NCBI GenBank assembly: GCA_902158735.1
Contig: CABGHG010000097.1
Location: forward strand, 1 to 6,473
Reading direction: 5' to 3'
Source of the DNA: Candidatus Methanolliviera sp. GoM_oil
GTDB lineage: Archaea > Halobacteriota > Methanoliparia > Methanoliparales > Methanoliparaceae
DNA length: 6,473 nucleotides
Shown here: positions 4,926 to 6,473 of the stretch, one piece after another
Position numbering within the stretch: the stretch's first letter is position 1
Layout of the letters: the number at the start of each line of letters is the position of its first letter
Notes under the pieces: generated by a model
What the model saw: the letters and a program-made list of their open reading frames with translations, nothing else
Databases searched by the model: none
What the model was told of the DNA's origin: nothing
Made by a program: the position numbers and the translations under genes

Positions 4926-6473
4926 CTAAACTTCAACCACCTTCGATCTCCCCCCTTCCTTCGTTATCGTCAGAACGCAATCGGCAGCCTCTTCTAAATC
5001 CGCGTCATGCGTCACGATTATCATCTGAGGAATTGCTGATAACTTCTTGAAGACATCTATCAAATCATGCCTCCTCTGCGAATCGAGATGAATCGTCGGT
5101 TCATCAAGTATCATAAGTTCGATCTTTCCCATGGCAAGTGCCTTTGCGATCCCAAGCCTCAACGCCAGTGCTATCGAGATCTTTTCTCCCCCACTCATCA
5201 TGTCCAACGTGTTCTCGCCGGATGGACCGAATAGTGTGACCTCGTAATCTTCGCTCAATTTAATATCTGAGTATTCAAAACCGAACTCGTTGAAGAATTC
5301 TCTCGTGTATCTCTCGATCAGAGGCATAGATCTTTCTCTCAATGCCTTCTGAACTCCGTCTTTGCCATAGCTGTTTCTTATATCCTTCAAAAACTTGATA
5401 AACTTCGAGAGTCTTTTGAGTTCTCTCTCGTCCTCTTTTAATTTATCTATCTCTTCTCCAAGCTCTTTTATTCTCGCGGAGATCTCCTTAAATCGCCCGT
5501 TTAGCTCTCTTCTTTTCCCTTCCAATGAATTGTATCTCTCTTGTTTAGTCTTAAATTTCGTCTCTATCTCTCTGTGGCGTTCTTCATCGTAACCGATCTC
5601 CTCAATACGGTATCCAAGCGTTTTTTCTTCTTTTATATGGTTTTCTATATCGTTCTTCGTTCTATCCAGTTCTTCCAAGACCCTTTGCTTATCTTTAACT
5701 TCCCCTTTAAGGACGTTTAACTTCCCTTCAAGCGTTCTCAATCTTTTTAATGAGAAATCGACCTCTTCAGGTGAGATGCTGACTTCTCTTCCCATGCGAT
5801 CTATCTCGCATTTAAGAGATCTTATCTTATCTTCATGCTCTTTTAATTCCTCTCTCAATTTAGAAGGATCTTTAGATGACTGCAATGATTTATCAGCGTA
5901 TATGTATCTCTTATATGGCTCTTCCACCCTTTTTCTCTCTTTCTCCTTCCTATCTCTCTCTTCTTCTATCTTATTAAGCGAGAGTATCTTCTCATCTACA
6001 TCTCTTAAGTTTTCTTTAATCTCATCTATCCTACTCTTCTTCTCTCTCAAATCGTTTGAATATCCTTCCAAAACGGCTATGTTTATCCGCCTTACTTTTT
6101 CGCCCCTTTTTGCCAGTTCGTCCCGTTCCAATCGTATTCGCATCAAATTATCATCCATAGAAGAGATAAGAGCATCATTTTTAGATATATGAGCAGAATA
6201 TTTCTCCAACAGATCTTTTTTGTGTTCCTCTGTGAGTTTTGCATTGCAGACCGGACAACGATCCTTTGCTCCTGACAGCTCATCTCTCGCTTTCTTGATC
6301 TCGCTATTCTGTCCGTTCAAATCGTATCTCTTTGAGATAATCTCTTTTATACTATCCTCTTTATCCTTCAATTCATCTTCCAAATCGGATGTAACAGTCT
6401 CTAATCCACGGTCGATATCGAAGACCGATCGAGCATCTATATTCAAGATCTTTCCGTATTCTGCCAATTTTTC
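4926..6473 (-). CDS. rad50: DNA double-strand break repair ATPase Rad50, C-terminal part (5' end outside window)
   Basis: The frame is open through the window edge, giving 515 residues to a TAG stop; the N-terminal Walker A lobe and first coiled coil lie beyond 6473. Counting from the edge, residues 73-76 are CPVC (6246-6257), the zinc hook through which two Rad50 coiled coils join. About 280 residues of Lys/Glu-rich coiled coil follow. The C-terminal ATPase lobe has the ABC signature MSGGEKISIALALRLGIA (426-443), Walker B ELMILDEP with D-loop HLD (452-464), and the switch histidine in VTHD (487-490). All are intact. Rad50 works with Mre11 to tether and process DNA ends; in archaea the genes usually sit with mre11, herA and nurA, which would lie upstream outside this window. 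The TTG at 6465-6467 is an internal leucine codon, not the start. The form (IPQMIIVTHD, LDSQRRHDLIDVF) is archaeal rather than bacterial SbcC. Confidence 0.95.
   Translation of the reverse strand, partial: EKLAEYGKILNIDARSVFDIDRGLETVTSDLEDELKDKEDSIKEIISKRYDLNGQNSEIKKARDELSGAKDRCPVCNAKLTEEHKKDLLEKYSAHISKNDALISSMDDNLMRIRLERDELAKRGEKVRRINIAVLEGYSNDLREKKSRIDEIKENLRDVDEKILSLNKIEEERDRKEKERKRVEEPYKRYIYADKSLQSSKDPSKLREELKEHEDKIRSLKCEIDRMGREVSISPEEVDFSLKRLRTLEGKLNVLKGEVKDKQRVLEELDRTKNDIENHIKEEKTLGYRIEEIGYDEERHREIETKFKTKQERYNSLEGKRRELNGRFKEISARIKELGEEIDKLKEDERELKRLSKFIKFLKDIRNSYGKDGVQKALRERSMPLIERYTREFFNEFGFEYSDIKLSEDYEVTLFGPSGENTLDMMSGGEKISIALALRLGIAKALAMGKIELMILDEPTIHLDSQRRHDLIDVFKKLSAIPQMIIVTHDADLEEAADCVLTITKEGGRSKVVEV

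Noticed and set aside
5776..6192. 138-codon plus-strand frame opposite rad50
   Set aside because: Its Ser/Leu-rich product is the complement of coiled-coil codons, and it has no recognisable motif or ribosome-binding site. It is a shadow of rad50.
4926..6467. A complete 513-residue protein starting at TTG 6467
   Set aside because: The frame continues to the window edge, the TTG is an internal codon before the zinc hook, and a Rad50 needs its N-terminal Walker A half. It is a gene cut by the window.

Overview
The window looks archaeal. The truncated Rad50 at the right end has the archaeal form of the C-terminal ATPase half and a CPVC zinc hook. The best promoter is an archaeal BRE plus TATA box. 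Codons such as AGA and ATA are common. The closest lineage cannot be fixed from this piece. A moderately AT-rich, probably anaerobic euryarchaeon (for example of the Syntrophoarchaeia/ANME-1 kind) is only a guess.

Layout: positions 1-303 (+) hold the last 100 codons of a DUF1848 protein with a radical-SAM-like cysteine cluster. Everything else is on the minus strand. From upstream to downstream these are the last 515 codons of rad50 (6473-4926), a 229-bp AT-rich spacer with a promoter, a 398-residue PhaE-like gene (4696-3500), a short spacer with a terminator-like hairpin and a possible second promoter, phaE (3404-2352), and two tandem phaC paralogues (2359-1340 and 1338-286). The last gene overlaps the end of the DUF1848 gene by 18 bp, tail to tail.

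Function: the four central genes form a class III polyhydroxyalkanoate (PHA) synthase cluster in doubled form, with two PhaE-family proteins and two PhaC catalytic subunits. Both PhaCs keep the Cys/Asp/His triad. The three downstream genes overlap or nearly touch, so they are probably translationally coupled. No monomer-supply genes (phaA, phaB, phaJ), depolymerase or ordinary phasin are visible, so the polymer cannot be predicted. Rad50 and the DUF1848 protein have no evident link to PHA.

The most unusual point is a 42-bp block of two tandem perfect hairpins inside the downstream phaC (781-822). It lies where this protein carries about 18 extra residues compared with its paralogue, which suggests in-frame insertion of a small palindromic repeat into an enzyme gene. 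The downstream phaC also has a divergent cap region. The PhaE-like protein ends in a tandem 8-residue repeat that is nearly identical at the DNA level.
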